Shown: piece after piece, positions 6,250-6,769 of the stretch
Layout: every line of letters starts with the position of its first letter
Numbering within the stretch: position 1 is the first letter of the stretch
Assembly (NCBI GenBank): GCA_020252865.1
Contig: JADCCH010000195.1
Coordinates: 1-6,769, forward strand
Source of the DNA: Methylobacterium sp.
GTDB taxonomy: Bacteria; Pseudomonadota; Alphaproteobacteria; Rhizobiales; Beijerinckiaceae
Length of the DNA: 6,769 nt
Reading direction: 5' to 3'
Program-made: the position numbers and the translations under genes
The notes under the pieces: model-generated
The model's input: only the letters and a program-made list of their open reading frames with translations
What the model was told of the DNA's origin: nothing
The model's database searches: none

Positions 6250-6725
6250 CGGCCAGCCCCGTCACCGCGCAAGTCCCGGATGGCCCAGAGCACAGCCGCG
6301 ATCAGCATGAGCAGGGCCGATAGCGGCAGCGCGACATAGCCGAAGCCGAGAGAAAGCCAGCGTACCGTCAGGAAGCCCTGCCTCGAAACCTGGGCCGTCA
6401 GCCGCGCGCCTTCATGGATCACGACCGCAAGGAACAGGATCACCACGAGATGACGCAGCAACTGCGCGATCCTCCTGACGGAAGGCGGCAGCCCCTCGGG
6501 CAGCTGCTCATTCACGGTGATGTGGGCGCGGTGGAAGGAGGCCGCCGCCGCGCCAAGGAAGGTCGCCCAGACGAGCAGGTACCGCGACAAATCGTTGAAC
6601 CAGATCAGCCCCCCGCCATCCGTCAGCCGGAGAACGATGTTGGCCATGCCCCCGATCAGCAGCAGCACCAGCATCACCGCCACGGCATGCTCGATCAGGC
6701 GCGTCGGCGACTGGCGGCCGCTCAC
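6246..6725 (-). CDS. dctQ: TRAP transporter small permease subunit DctQ
   Basis: This 159-residue protein has four likely membrane segments (about 12-33, 48-64, 88-106 and 125-148) and belongs to the DctQ family, the small membrane partner that supports DctM. The family hallmark lies around residues 44-70: NDLSRYLLVWATFLGAAAAS, then FHRAHITV. Translation starts at a GTG (6723-6725) that overlaps the preceding gene's stop in a GTGA junction; an AGG seven bases upstream is a weak ribosome site, so coupling to dctP is likely. The second junction, to dctM, is also a 4-base overlap. Length and topology are normal. Confidence 0.94.
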   Translation of the reverse strand: MSGRQSPTRLIEHAVAVMLVLLLIGGMANIVLRLTDGGGLIWFNDLSRYLLVWATFLGAAAASFHRAHITVNEQLPEGLPPSVRRIAQLLRHLVVILFLAVVIHEGARLTAQVSRQGFLTVRWLSLGFGYVALPLSALLMLIAAVLWAIRDLRGDGAGR

Positions 6726-6769
6726 TTGATGGCCTGGATATCTTCGAAGATCTTCTGGTGCTCCGGTGC
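6722..6769 (-). CDS. dctP: C-terminal end of an upstream gene, probably the TRAP substrate-binding protein DctP
   Basis: Only the last 15 codons and a TGA stop are present, reading APEHQKIFEDIQAIK. The frame is open to the window edge and its stop overlaps the dctQ start by four bases. The fragment is too short for family assignment by itself, but a helical, charged ending is normal for DctP, and dctP directly before dctQ and dctM is the standard order. The call rests on position. Confidence 0.65.
   Translation of the reverse strand, partial: APEHQKIFEDIQAIK

Overview
The window is GC-rich, tightly packed, and has every supported gene on the minus strand. It is accessory uptake and catabolism DNA of a proteobacterium. 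The pairing of a TRAP transporter with a Liv-type ABC transporter, the codon bias and the FCD-type GntR regulator best fit an alphaproteobacterium of the Hyphomicrobiales (for example the Bosea, Bradyrhizobium or Chelatococcus area). That placement is inference from style, not from a marker gene. Nothing in the window suggests an insertion sequence, phage, CRISPR array or RNA gene.

Read in the direction of transcription (from 6769 down to 1), the first block is a small-TRAP transporter operon with extra genes attached. It holds the last 15 codons of a gene that, by position, should be the TRAP substrate-binding protein (dctP), then dctQ (small membrane subunit), dctM (large membrane subunit), a 117-residue single-domain cupin, a metallo-beta-lactamase-fold hydrolase and a GntR/FCD transcription factor. 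Overlaps of 4 bases (dctP/dctQ, dctQ/dctM) and gaps of 16, 2 and 41 bases indicate one transcript. The likely logic is import of a small organic acid by TRAP, handling of it or a breakdown product by the cupin and hydrolase, and sensing of a metabolite by the FCD regulator.

A 459-base non-coding stretch follows (2501-2959). Its gntR-proximal end is an AT-rich island with clustered inverted and direct repeats, the best candidate in the window for an operator/promoter. The rest is GC-rich and I find no credible gene in it.

The second block is a branched-chain-amino-acid-type ABC importer: livK (periplasmic binding protein), livH (permease) and the first 98 codons of livM (second permease), which runs off the left edge. 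The ATPase genes livG and livF would be expected beyond the window. A GC-rich stem-loop separates livK from livH and may stabilise the livK message. The substrate of neither transporter can be read from the sequence.

The points most worth a second look are the hydrolase, whose first metal-ligand His position is Asp; a T6 run at the cupin/hydrolase junction where a -1 shift would fuse the two proteins; the repeat cluster at 2877-2945; and the placing of two unrelated uptake systems around one regulator. I see no clear evidence for a wholly new type of system.
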